Origin: Caprimulgus europaeus
Taxonomy: Eukaryota > Chordata > Aves > Caprimulgiformes > Caprimulgidae
Length of the DNA: 64,000 nt
Direction of reading: 5' to 3'
Assembly: GCA_907165065.1 (NCBI GenBank)
Contig: OU015523.1
Coordinates: forward strand, 16,677,834 to 16,741,833
Shown piece by piece: positions 44,552 to 64,000 of this stretch. Both the position numbers and the translations under genes were made by a program. Below the pieces are notes generated by a model. That model did not search any database. It worked only from the letters and a program-made list of their open reading frames with translations, and was not told the origin of the DNA. The first letter of the stretch is position 1. Every line of letters begins with the position of its first letter.

Positions 44552-47500
44552 AAAAAGTAGCATGAATTAAAAGTGGATGCATATAGACAAGGGAGTTCTT
44601 GATAAAACACATTTGATTCAGCTTGTGTAGAAGTTTCAAGAGACACTCAGAACTTTTTAGCTCTTTGGACCTTTCTTCAGCACGAGTCAGAAGCTGTGGG
44701 CATGCTTTAAAAGAGGGAACAAGAAGGAGCTGATTCTATCTGGGCCGCAGATGTGAAACAGATCTGCAAACCTTTTAGCTTCTATTTTGTAAAAGCTCAT
44801 TCTTGAGTACTCATAATACCAGATCCTACAGTTGATTATAATTTTGCTTTGTAAGTGGCTGGGAGAAACTGGTTTGGTAATTCAGTAACTGGGCTGTGGG
44901 AAGCTGTGCAAATTCCTCCAGCGATTTCATTTTGTGGGGACCGCAATGTTCTTCAAACATTAAGTTACTTTTGTCGTTCAATGGCCTCTCTCTTTGTCAC
45001 TAGCAGGAGCAGGGCTTTGACATGCTGGATTGAATTTTAAAGTAAAAAATCTAACGCCAGGCAAATTTCAGGGCTGCTTTCTGGTTGAACATAGTTTTAT
45101 TTTTACCTGCGTTACTGAGGGAGGGACCTGGTTCAAGCTGTTCTTCTTCCAAATCCAAAAGCGTAGGATGAGATCACCCATGACTATTTTAAGTCATCTG
45201 CCACCCATGACCAAAGGAGGGCTCAGTCAGGACAGCTGCTGGTCTTCTTGGGCAGGTAGTTGGCTTTCTGGCTGCTGCTGAATTATGGGATAATCTCTCC
45301 AGCAAACTCAGTTCTTTTAACCCTCAAGGCTTATTTCCCCTGTGTGAAGTCATGCTGCTTGTCTTCTGCACAGGTGGTGTGATTGCTGGTGGCATTGGGG
45401 GTTCCTGATCTCTTCCTGCAGCAGCACCCAAGATGGCCCAACCTCTCCCTGTGCAGCTGGGGCTTGGTGGAAGGGTAATGGTTTTTCATCTGGATTTTGG
45501 GACACTGAGAAAAGATGCCCACCCAAAAGAAGTCCGCGCATTTCCACAGTGCCCAGACTGATGAAACAGCTTAACCTGGAGCATATCCCACTTGTCCCAA
45601 CCTCCAAAGGAAAGCCAATCTCTCCTTGTCTGGTTGGCTTTCTCCTCAAGAAGGAAATGTTCCTCTCCATGTTCACAGCCATGGCTCATGGCATGGGGAC
45701 CACCATGGCTGGTTCCTGGCAGCGGTGCGAGGGAGGCTGCTGTCTCCCTGGGCTGGCAATGAGCTCAAGCAGCCGGGGCAGGGGAGGGCCTTGTCCTTAA
45801 CTGACCCTCAGTACCATGTGCTGTGAGGGTGGGTTGAGAGAAGAGAGATACAGGCTAGATAGAAATGGACACAGCAGAAAAATTAGGAGAGCCAGTGAAG
45901 AGCAGAAGAGTAGTAAGTCAAGAGGGATGAGAAGAAGGTGGAAAAGCTATGTTTTCTTCTCATTGTCCATATAATTGGGACAATACCAGAAGTCCTTTGA
46001 GGGCTCTTCTGATGTCCTTCATCGTAGGGGTTCTGCCAGAGATGGTACGAGGTAGGAGTGGAAACAGGAGGCGAGGCACCGGAAGGATCTTTGTTTCCAT
46101 CCCAAAAGCTGCTTGTAACCTGACTCCAGAAATGGGTCTTCAAACTGCAAGGAAGCTCCATAGCTTCCCCCTGCCCTTAAATAGTTTAGCACCTTTCAAA
46201 CCTGGCAGGGAGCATTTTGGGAGCAGGGCCAAGAGGGCTGGATCTGCCCTGTGGATCTGTCCACATTGTCATTAGACATCATCTTCTGCCAAACAAGTGT
46301 GAAAGCCATCCCACTGCTGGGCCCAAGGGCTGCTGACCTTTGGTGGGCTGCTTTGCCCAGATGGTGGTGGTACAAGGGAGCGGGGCAAAGGCAGGGGATG
46401 CTGCAGTGCAGTGGGGTGCTGCACAGAGTCTTGGGTAGGGTAGGACACAGTCCTGCTGACACAACCTCATTAACAAGGTTAATTACCCTCTTGCTGTGCT
46501 CTGCTGCTTCCAGTTTCTAGCAGATGGCATTGCACTGCACAGCATAGACGTACCTGGGATGAACAGGAGCCAGGAGGTAGTCTGCATTGCCCTGGATGGT
46601 GTTGGTGGTTGTCACCTGTTGAACCATTCTTGTTCTTCAGCTCTCCAAGCATCAGTGTGCAACTGGCTTTGTGTGGGGCTTCCCCAGAGCCAAAACTTTG
46701 CTGAGGCAGAGGAGAATCTAGCTGCAGTCCTGGCCTGTTTTCACAGCACTGCAAGTCAGCAGCAGCTGAGAAGTGGGATGTTCCCATCTAATTAATTATT
46801 TCTCTGGGAATAAAAGGCAATGATGTTTTTTGTTTGGTCTCAGTAATAGATCAATCATTTCTGTAGTATGATGTGTGGACAGACACAGAGAAGCAGCCGG
46901 TGCACGTTGGCATCTGGTTGAACAGCTCTGCTCTGGGATGTGAAGCAGCTGAGATCTCTGGTGTCAACTACAGGACCATTCTTCTCACCACTCCTCAGAA
47001 ACATCATGAAAGCTGCTGACCCTGAAAAGATGGAGTAATTGGTCACTTCCAGCATGCCTCCCTCATCCTCTTCTTCTGGAGCTGTTTCCCAAAGGGTTGA
47101 CGTTGGCTCAGAGCAGTTTCTGGTTCACAGAGCCTCTCCATCAGCGTCCTTGGGTCTGCTTCTGTGCTTCTGTATGACAGCTGCAGTATATGGCTCTTGA
47201 TGGGTTTCCCTCTCCCTTGATCGTTGCCCATGAATGGCATGGGGTGGCCTGTGGTACAGGACACCGGACAAACCCTCTTCTGTGGCCCCTGGCCCCGGCT
47301 CTGGGGACTGGGAGGAGGTGAATTCATGTTCTTGCCATGTTTCGCTTGTGAGGGGGGCCCTCAGCGTGGCTGGTAAGGCTAGGTGTTTTGGGTACTTTGA
47401 AGTGACTGATCAGCTTGAAGCACTCACAGTTGGATGAGAGCAAAGTACAGTTCCTTGTCTGTCTTTATGTGTACTAAGACCCATTTAATATGAATGTCTA

Positions 47501-50500
47501 ATTAACACTTTGGAGAAAAAGAACTATTTGCTAAGAGAGGGACTAAGAGTTGCCTGCAGAAGCACTCACTGTTTGTTGTCTACAGGCACCCTTTTGTTTG
47601 TTTGTTTTTGGCATTTTTTTAATAAAGAAAGAAGTTTTTTGGCTAGTTCCTTATCCAGATGTACTGACCTTCTGCTGTTGAGTGCATAATGAGCATGGTT
47701 AGGCTGACTTTGCTCCTCAAAAGTTACCTGTGCCTTTGACATGCCAGTTGTACCTACTTCTGACAGAGAAGCCCAGGAGCACCTGCACGTGGGGTCCTAT
47801 GCGTGGTACCTCCATATGCTGGTATCTTACCTGTCTCTGCAAGGAAGACACTCAAATTCAAGCTACTGTCTTCTTTGTAAGAGATATTACCTTGCTTGGT
47901 GGTTTGGTCACTATGATCTCAAGGCAGATGAGGAGTTATGGGTGAATGGGAGAGGCTTTGCTGCCTGCTCTTCTTCATTGCTGCAATCCTCCCTCTGCCA
48001 TAGTGTTTTTTAACTGTTGATGTGTTTATCTTATAAACTGAAGATAAAAAGGTTATGTTCGTGAGCAAAGAGAACCGTGAAAACCATAAGGGGAAGATGA
48101 GGGAAAGGGTGGCCCCATCACAGACTGCGCTGGCACCGTGAAGGTGTGACAGCCATAGGATTCTCTCATAACTCAAGGGAAACTTCCCATAAACTGCTGA
48201 CACCAGCCCCAGTATGAGCTCAGCCTCACTGGTCTCTGCACAAGCCTAAGCACTGCTACATTAATGACTTTTTTCCCCCCCCAGAGCTCTGATGCTTGAT
48301 GCATCGAAATGTGTGTGTGCCCGTGAAACACCTGAGCACTTGAATGTGTCCATAGTGCTGCTTGCAGGCTCTGCCTGTGCAAGCTGTGCCTCACGGAGCA
48401 TCTAGAGAGGGGCACATCAGAACAGACAGGCATCCACAGTGGGAGGGGAGGTCCACAGAGAGTACCCAGGCAATCGGGATGTCCAGAGACAGTGCCAGTT
48501 GGGAAAGGCAGCAGAGCAACTTTGCATTTATTCTTCACGCTTCTAGAAATTCATGGCACTTTGCAGTGACTGATCTGGAGCTGCAGGGTCTGGGCGGGCT
48601 GTTACCTTCTGAGGGGTGAAACTGTGTATGTTTTACTTCTAGGAATAGCCTCAAGGTAAAGATAAACAAGTACTTTGCTGCAGTGAGTAATGTAAGTGTT
48701 GTTTGTCCCTTAATCGCAGGCTGGGAGACTACTAATCTGCTAGCTTTGCCTGCTCTTGCTTCCTTCCGGTGTGCATCAGTGAGACCTGGAGTCTTGCTTG
48801 CTCCCTCTCTCTCTGAGCTGGTGTCCTCCAGCAAACCTCTGTGTGTGAGGAAGAGGAAGGGACCTCCAGGCTGAGAGCACTCTGCATTTTGAGCCTTCTC
48901 AAGGTCTCCACCCGGTCCTTTGGGATGGGGTTGCCTTGTTCACAGCTACAGTGTGACCAGGTGGATGGTCTCCCCAAACTCACCTGGTTCAAGTCTTCCA
49001 GGCAGTGCTTAGCCATCATAAAGAAGCAAGAAAGACCAAGTATATAAGACAATAGCTGACCTAGGGGCTTTGCTGTCCTCTCTATTCTTCTAATAAGCTG
49101 TACCTGGAAAGCCCGGGTTGAGTGTTGGATGTTCAATGAGAAGCTAATGTAGCCTATGGCCATATAGCATATGAGCACAGTATTCATTCATCTACACAGA
49201 GGTATATATAGATATCCAGCTGCATATTGTTCATGCTGGCACTTTCCACCAAGGGGATATGGCACACGTAGGAATATATCAGTACTTCAGCTTTTTTATA
49301 CCAGTAGTTTCAAATTTCTATTTCAGCTAATGTAGAGAGAGGGAGAGTCAAAGAGACTGATCAACAGGCAGGAAAAAAAATATTCTATAAAATCTTGCTT
49401 TGCAGTTCATCTGATAAAGGAAATATATAGTGTGTAAACCTTGTTTCTCACCAGGCTGGTTTGCATTCATATAATGAGCTCTGATTCTCCTGTCCCTGGC
49501 ACTGTTATTTCCCCTAACATCACTTACCTCTGACGTAAGCCAGTCTAAGAAAGGCCAGAACAATGCTTTTTGTCTACAGCAAGGGAGGATGTGTGTACTC
49601 TACCTACGCTCACAAGTCCAAACAACTGGAGAACATATTTATAAATGTATTTATAAAGATAAAACTCTCTCCAAACTCTCCATTCATTGCACTATTGTCA
49701 AACCTAATAAGCTAAGACAATTGAAATCTGCCAGCACAGGAAAGCAGGGAGACCTAATGCTGTCGCAGTGACCTGCACATGGATGGTGCTGCACTCACCA
49801 GGACTGAGTTGTTGACCCTTTGCTTTGTGAGTGACCCCCTTGACTGTGAACTGCCACCCTGAGCTCCTTCTCAGTCCGCAGTCAAAAGAGGTTTCTTGTG
49901 GGCTACCATGGGACATACGAGTCTCTAAGCAGGGAGTAACTGTGCAACTGAACACTTAAAAGTCAAACAGCTTGAATCCTTTCACTGCTCATTGCCCAAC
50001 TCTCATTATCCAGCACCTAAGATGGTTGGATGGATGTGTTCCCTCCCAACATCATGGTCATGGGAAAAGATGCTATGTGGGCTTTGGATTAAATGTCAGA
50101 TAAAGCTGGAGGGTCATGGGAAACAGGAGGGCTTCAGGGTGGGCCCCTACGAGTGTTTCCACTGGCAGGAATATGCTGTCTATCTCATGTGCATTGCCTT
50201 CTATGCTGCTGAAGTTCACCTGAAAGGCAAGGTAGGCTCAGCCCAGACCTGGCTGCAAATGTTAGGGACTGGCCTGGGGTCTGCTCTAGTGTTTCTTTCA
50301 GGGTTAAGACCAACAATTTGGCTCAGTGCCATGATCTTCAGCCTCAAGAGTTTGAGCTCAGATCTGGATCAACCTTTCCAGCTGTTCAGGAACTCGCAAG
50401 CTTTGATATCCAATATCAGACCACCTGCGCTTACCCTGTCTTTGGCCTGAGCTTTCAAGAAGAAAGAGGTTCAGACAGGGGCCATGGTGTTTGGTTTTGC

Positions 50501-51133
50501 ATTGAGCTGCCAGACAAGAATATCCTGTTGTTATATGGAATCACTGGAAACTTAAATAGCATCCCTAAAACCTTCCAAAGCTTTTTGCTGCTCCTAGCAT
50601 GTTAATGAGCAGCTAGAGACTCCTGCAGCAGAACTTGCAGGAGTGAGCGGTCTTGGCAGAGTAGCTGCAAAGGGCATTGTGTTTAATCAAAGGACTAAAC
50701 TTTACAGTGGCCTTCCCTATGTCTTGAAGTGAGATTTGGTCTTTGGATGTTAAGGGCTGGGCACATGAGCATAGAAAATACAAATTGGCTCCCTGTGTCC
50801 CTCTGGCAGCGAGCAGGCAGGAGTTTTCCTCCTGCTCTGGGGCTTTGGGGGCAGATTCCCTGCAGATTCCTCTTGTCCTGACTAAGGATGCATGATTTGC
50901 AGCGGTGCTGGGTGCCTGCAGGCTCTGCTGGCTGCAGGGGCAGTCCCGGTGGCTCAGCACCACTGAGAATCAGGCTGGGGGGTCCCAGCAAGGGCAGGAG
51001 CAGGGGGAGCGGGGCAGGGGGGAAAGACGAGCAGCGGTGCTTGCTGATGCTCAAAGGCAGGTCTTCTGATGGAGGGACCTGCTGCGAAGGGAGGCCTCTC
51101 AGCCCCCACAAGTCAAACTGCACAGGGTCACAG

Positions 51134-59014
<7,881 letters not shown>

Positions 59015-59960
59015 CTGAAAAGAAGACAGAAACGGTCTTTGAGGATGCATCCAGCACCGTCACACATGACACTGCTGGTGTCACAGGAAAGGTCACATAA
59101 TTGGTAGGTGGCTGGAGTCAGCACCATTGGCCACCATGTTTTGAATGCAAGCACGGGGGCACAGTAGTTCAACCTGTGCTTTTGTTTATGGTGCTAAACC
59201 CCTGCCCTTGCCCCCACTGAAGTCACTGCAGATGCTATTTGTGCTTGGGAAGATGAGATGTCTCTCTGTGCTGGGATACACTGGTGAATTAGTCCTACAC
59301 GTGGCAGATTGTTCTGTCCATGCTGAGAGCATGTGGTGACCTATTCACTGGTATTGTAGTCCCTGGGACATTCCTACTGGGCTTTGTTCCCTTCTTCTCT
59401 TGGTTTTACCCCAGCATAATTCCACCATAAAATTCTTGCTGAAGCAAGGAAGATAGAACAACCTCTGGCAAGAAAATGTAGATTACAGAAACCACTGGCA
59501 AGAAAATTTAAACTATAAGACTGGCCAAAGCAAATTTTTTTAGAAATAGTTTACAAAGGACAAAAAAAAAAAGAAAAAAAAGAGAGAGAATAGTAAATGT
59601 TTGCAGGCACATCTGTAGCAGGAAGCCTGTGAGAAAGCTTGGCAGGCTGAGAGGTGACCAGGGTTAAAGGGGCACCCAAGGACCACAAAGCCGTAGCAGA
59701 CAAGCACAAATAAACCTTTGCACCTCTGCTCCCCCTGGCATCGGGTGTTCAGGGAGGTTTCCCCAGCAGAGCTGGTCTCCCCAGCAGACCAGCCCCAGGA
59801 GCTGTTGCAAAGAGAATTGTTGGTCAATGAGGTCCTAGAACAAATTGGCAAAGGGAGTGGCAGCTTGTTGCCAGGACCAGGTGGCATCAAAGAGATGTGT
59901 AACCTGTTGCTTCAGTTTGCCTTGCTACCAGAGCCGTGGAAATAAGGAACATTCATGAAA

Positions 59961-60134
59961 TTGTGGCTGCCCTCTCCCCCTGGAAGTGTTCAGGGCCAGG
60001 TTGGATGAGGCTTTCGGCAACCTGGTCTAGAGAAGGTGCCCCTGCTCATGCCAGGGTGAGGGTTGGAACTAGATGATCTTTAAGGTCCCTTCCAACCCAA
60101 ACCATTCTATTTTATGATTTATGATTCTGTGATT
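59961..60134 (+). mobile_element. CR1 LINE 3' fragment inserted in the older LINE
   Basis: The fragment starts ttgtggctgccc and runs through the typical CR1 3' region (gttcagggccaggttggatg, then ccttccaacccaaacc) to a tail with tatgattctgtgatt. It interrupts the older LINE, whose landmarks continue on both sides, so it is the younger of the two. Confidence 0.92.
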
Positions 60135-60994
60135 TTTTTAGAGGTTTCTGAAGGACCTGCAAAGACCCAGATCTGGATGAATGACTTCCTTATGGGCACA
60201 AGGCTACCGGAAAAAAGTAGATTTAACAGACATTTGAAGGAATGTGACATGATAGGACAAGAGATGCATGGCCTTTAAGCATGGCCACAAATCTGCTGGA
60301 GTTCCCAGAGCAAGACAATGAGTGGACAAAGGTCAATGCAATGAAGTGCCTTCAGAGGACCATTAGACAAGATCCCTTACAGAAGAGTCTCAGAGAAAAT
60401 AAGCTGCAGTTAGATCAGATGAGAGGTCCTCCTGTGGATTAATAACTTCAGAAGATGAAGGGTGGAGATGAATGGTCATTTTTCAAGACAGGGAATTAAC
60501 CAATTAAGATCCATAGCATATGCTTTAGCATAATAATATGCATAATGTACTCTCACATAATCTGAAACAGGTGGGAAATAGGAATATGGCAGCGTTTCCT
60601 TATTGCATCCAGTTCTTCAGATGACCAACACAGGCCTGAGTATGAGGAGATACAGAGGGATCTTCTGCAACTTGAGTGTCTGCATGATAGACATTGGAAG
60701 TAACTCACTTGCAGAAAATCAACCCTGATTACACAGGTGCAACAATGGGTTCTAAATTACTTATAATTAATTATTGCCTCTTTGGAAAGGGGCCCAGATG
60801 TCACAGATTGAGAAAGCATCAGCTCCAAAGGCAAAAGGCAGAAAGAAGGTTATAAATAGTTGGGAAAACACATCATACCATTATCACAATGAACAACTAT
60901 GCTATGTGCTTCCACAGTGAATGTATTTGTGGTCATCCCATCACAGAAATGATATAGGACAATTGAAAAAGGGACATGGAAACATGGCAACAGT

Positions 60995-61139
60995 GAACGA
61001 AGGTATGGAATGACCTCTCTTTGGGGGAGATTAAATAGATAGGACTTTTTATCTTGTAAAAGAGGTGAAGGAAGGTATGGAATGACCTCTGTTTGGGAGG
61101 GATTAAATAAATGAGAACTCTTTATCTTGTAAAAAAGGT
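60995..61139. repeat. 72-73 bp tandem duplication inside the old LINE
   Basis: Two adjacent copies, 60995-61066 and 61067-61139, share gaaggtatggaatgacctct, the gattaaata core and tttatcttgtaaaa. They differ at scattered positions. The duplicated unit is one segment of the LINE coding remnant. Confidence 0.85.
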
Positions 61140-62433
61140 GAATGAAGAGGATATTGGCAGGGGGTCTAAAAAATCAGGAGTGGTAAAAAAAAAATGAAAC
61201 ATGGAATGGTTAGTCATTGTTCCTCATAACACAAGAGCTAGTAGGCACACAGTGAAATTATTAGGTATAAGCTGAACAAATAGGAATGCTTTTTTGATGC
61301 AATACATAATTCAGCCACTGGACTCATCACAATTGGATACTTTCAGCATCAAAATAGAAATGAGGTAAAAAATGACTGTAGAAATTGAAGAAATAGCCAC
61401 AAAGCACAAGATGAGGGAAACAATTTTTGACCCAGCAAGTCTCCTCATTGCTGATTCTCAAAAACCGGAGATTGTGTCAGGTGAATGCATTTTATGTACT
61501 TGCACCTGGCTTTCCAGATGCTTCCCCTAGCTGTTCTCTGAGGGCAGCTCTTGGAGAAAGGGAACTTGGTGGGAAGGATTTGTCACACCCACATGTACCA
61601 ATTATTGTGCAGTTACTCAAGGTTTACTCTGGTTACTACCCAATGCTGGAGGGAGCAAGGTAAGTGGGGTTTAGGTGAGTAAGAGGGAGTAGAATTCAGC
61701 CCCCACATCACTATATTGCAATTACAGAAAAAATTACATTTTGCACGTGAAACAGCCTTAAACCCAGAGGCCTCTTGCTGCAGGCAGAGGAACCGCCATG
61801 TAATTTGTATTTGTGCAGTAGAGAGCAAAACCTGGGCTGAGACCTCAAAGTTGTGATGCCCAGCCACCATTCCCAGATGGACACCTAGTGACCTTGGACC
61901 AGTCACCCTGCTGTGCTGAACACCAGCTTCCTGACCTGCTCAGGAGAGGATGGATTTTCCCATCACTGCCTGCAGCTGCCCAATGAAGCATCAGCCAGGA
62001 GGCTGTGTATGGGCTCCTCCTGGGTACCCACTTCAGCTTCTGTCTTCAGGCTGCAGTGGCACCTCAGCAAATCCCAATTTCCATGCAGGGCTGGAAGAAG
62101 AGGTGGTGAAGCCCACCTGGGCACAGCAGCGGAGACCCTTTTTGGAAGGAGTCTTTAAAGCATGCCAAAGAACTTGGGTACTGCTGAGCCCTGGTGGCTT
62201 TCCCCAGTGATGTGACAGGGCTCCTTCTGCAGGATGGAGAGGTGGAGTGGGACTTCGCACTTCAGCCATCCCATGCCTGCTGGCTGGGATGAAGTGAGAA
62301 AATATGCTGTGTGACAGGGAGGAGGCAAGTGGTCCTCTACACCTTCCTGCAGAGCAGAAGATCCTGCCAAGTTGTCTACAGAGAACCAGCACATGGCAGC
62401 TGCTGAGATCACTTTGTTTATCTCTACATGCCT

Positions 62434-62935
62434 AATCATAGAATCATTAAGGTTAGAAAAGACCTCTAAGGTCATCAACTCTAACTGTCAACCCAACCCT
62501 ACCACGTCCATTAAACTATGTCCCGAAGTGCCACATCTACATGTCTTTTAAATACATTCAGGGATGGTGACTCAACCACTTCCCTGGGCAGCCTGGTCCA
62601 ATGCTTGACAACCCTTTCAGTAAATATTTTTTTCCTACTACCCAATCTAAACCTCCCCTGGCACAGCCTGCGGCCATTTCCTCTTGTTCTATTGCTTGTT
62701 ACCTGGGAGAAGAGACCAACACCCACCTCACTACACCCTCCTTTCAGGTAGTTGTAGAGAGCAAGAAGGTCTCCCCTCTTGATATTAACAACCCCAGTTC
62801 CCTCAGCTGCTCCTCATAAGATTTGTGCCCCAGACCCTTCCCCAGCTTCGTTGCCCTTCTCTGGACACACTCCAGCAACTCAATGTCTTTCTTGTAGTGA
62901 GGGGCCCAAAACTGAAAGCAGTACTTGACTACAGT
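62434..62935 (-). mobile_element. CR1 LINE, 5'-truncated
   Basis: On the - strand it encodes [20 protein letters not shown] then [20 protein letters not shown] and VALRDIV, the ORF2 C-terminus. The 3' region ends at aatgattctatgatt. Upstream parts of the ORF2 tail extend to about 62935. It is degenerate. Confidence 0.93.
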
Positions 62936-63780
62936 ACTTGTCTTTGTGTCTGACTAATTCTACTTCCAGCCTTTGGCTTTAGGTCCTTTACTGGTGGCAA
63001 GGCAGAAAGAAGCACTTCTGCTCGGAGAGACTTAGTATTACCTGCTGGGAACATATCATTGTCACCCCAGGGATTTTCTCCTGCTTTGGCAGCGCCCTGT
63101 CAGGCTTGGGATTTGGGCATCCAATTTCTTAAGATTCCTTTTAATTCCCTTCTGAGCCTTTGCACTTGCAAAATATATGGCCCAACCGCTTGCTCCTACC
63201 AAGCACAGCATAGCAACTTGAAATATGTAAGACTTGGGGGGTTTTGCTTACCCCATTAGGCTAGCACTTAGCTGACTGTGTTTAATCAGCCTCCTGACCC
63301 TGCGGCCCGGCAGAAAGAGCTTGGGAAGAAAGATGGGAAAGACTGAGGTCAGGAAGTCCAGGAGGTCAGCAAAGTGACCTGCGAGTCCCTGGGGGATAGA
63401 GGACCCCTTCATACTTCAGAAAATGTAGGGATCTGTTTCCAAGTCTGGTGACTCACAGACTCTGGAGATGATCTCCTGGCTCTGAACCCTCTGTGTGTGA
63501 ACACAAACCTCTAGCCCAGCCCAGTTTGGGCTCCGCTAGCAATATCAATGGTCCTGCTTTTCCTGAACTCTTTTCTCGTCCCTTGAATGTCTGCTGAGAA
63601 ATGCAGTTGGAGGAGCAGCAAATAGCCTGACTGTCCTGTGCTGTATTTTTTAAGTGTGTAAAAATACAGCAGCTCGTAGGTAGTTGTGCCCTTACATTTA
63701 ACCCTGTGCTTTTACACAGGATCAGCCTTTCCAGTCACTTCCAGGGTGTTGCTGGCCGAGTCCCTAAACAACTCTGCCAT

Positions 63781-64000
63781 CATAGAATCGCTTCAGTTGG
63801 AAAAGACCTTTAAGAACATCAAGTCCAACTGTTAACCTAACACTGCCAAGTCCACCACTAAACCATGTCTCTGAGCATCTTATCTACACAACTTTTAAAT
63901 ACCTCCAGGGATGGTGACTCAACTGCTTCCCTAGGCAGCTTGTTCCAATGCTTGGCAACCTTTTTGGTGAAGAAATTTTTCCTAATATCCAATCTAAACC
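63781..64000 (-). mobile_element. CR1 LINE, cut by the window edge
   Basis: The + strand starts catagaatcg and continues with the complement of the CR1 3' region and ORF2 end (codons for ESPSLEVFK-like sequence near 63900). It has the same subfamily look as the copy at 62434. The rest lies beyond 64000. Confidence 0.92.

Larger units (their letters stand above)
40406..51133. other. Convergent spacer between VANGL1 and CASQ2, including the unplaced CASQ2 3' UTR
   Basis: This 10.7-kb stretch separates two genes transcribed toward each other. It contains two CR1 fragments, a 55-bp minisatellite and a T-rich block, listed separately. Its right-hand part must include the CASQ2 3' UTR. On the - strand, ATTAAA at 50682-50687 and AATAAA at 48527-48532 are candidate poly(A) signals, and the sequence does not decide between them. 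Open frames such as 40885-41478 (-) and 49992-50450 (+) have no recognisable homology. Confidence 0.7.
59800..61345 (+). mobile_element. Old CR1-type LINE, degenerate ORF2 and 3' part, split by a younger CR1
   Basis: Landmarks of the CR1-group LINE ORF2 appear in order. GPGGI, then CNLLLQFALLPEPW lie at about 59871-59940. A segment like the finger region before the palm is near 60280-60340. DKIPYRRVSEKI is at 60366-60401, followed by WINNF and VEMNGHFS. A stretch resembling the coding sequence of GMERLPYEERL and LGLFSLEKR follows near 61000-61140. The motif cataacacaagagctag is at about 61225. Many stops and indels make it a fossil. It resembles CR1 lineages I recall as abundant in turtles and crocodilians more than the common avian CR1, so it is likely an old insertion. 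The assignment is from memory of consensus sequences. Confidence 0.75.
59015..64000 (-). other. CASQ2 intron continuing past the window edge
   Basis: No segment matching the next upstream calsequestrin exon was found on the - strand, so the intron is at least 5 kb. LINE sequence fills more than 40% of it. The stretches 59015-59800, 61345-62433 and 62936-63780 hold nothing recognisable. Confidence 0.75.

Noticed and set aside
49992-50605. Two overlapping open frames on the + strand downstream of CASQ2
   Set aside because: Neither translation resembles a known family. The region is probably CASQ2 3' UTR read in antisense or plain spacer.
59718-59945. 75-codon open frame with a protein-like look (GPGGIKEMCNLLLQ)
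   Set aside because: It matches the start of the LINE reverse transcriptase region and belongs to the old CR1-type fossil.

Overview
The window is bird nuclear DNA. It carries two ordinary vertebrate protein genes in tail-to-tail orientation, plus truncated LINE copies of the CR1 family with the octamer-type 3' ends typical of avian genomes. The genes are VANGL1 on the + strand, whose whole coding region lies at 2555-34453, and CASQ2 on the - strand, of which only the last five exons (51134-59014) are inside. VANGL1 and CASQ2 also converge in human 1p13, so this is conserved synteny. The species cannot be named from the sequence.

Layout. Positions 1-2537 are VANGL1 5' flank or intron 1, with no CpG-island promoter visible. 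Seven VANGL1 coding exons lie at 2543-2625 (coding from 2555), 4335-4461, 7288-7895, 26505-26638, 29963-30095, 32099-32333 and 34193-34453. They join in phase with GT-AG borders and give a 522-residue four-pass membrane protein ending in the PDZ ligand ETSV. A probable 3' UTR of about 6 kb runs to a poly(A) signal near 40382. Positions 40410-51133 are the convergent spacer, with two CR1 3' fragments, a 55-bp three-copy minisatellite that grew out of a CR1 tail, and a T-rich block. CASQ2 coding exons on the - strand lie at 51134-51337, 55183-55257, 55622-55722, 56413-56467 and 58969-59014. From 59015 onward the sequence is CASQ2 intron, rich in LINEs: an old CR1-type LINE with a younger CR1 inserted in it (59800-61345), then two more CR1 copies, the last cut by the window edge.

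The two products work in different places. VANGL1 is a core planar cell polarity protein of the plasma membrane. Calsequestrin-2 is the lumenal calcium buffer of cardiac and slow-muscle sarcoplasmic reticulum. They are neighbours, not partners.

I found no new biological system, RNA gene, CRISPR array, intact mobile element or retrovirus-like element. The points most worth a second look are the uninterrupted 32-aspartate tail of CASQ2 and its loss of the serines found in the mammalian tail, the nested LINE fossil with an internal duplication, the CR1-seeded minisatellite, and the paired start codons of VANGL1. Family assignments rest on recall of protein and repeat sequences, since no search was run.
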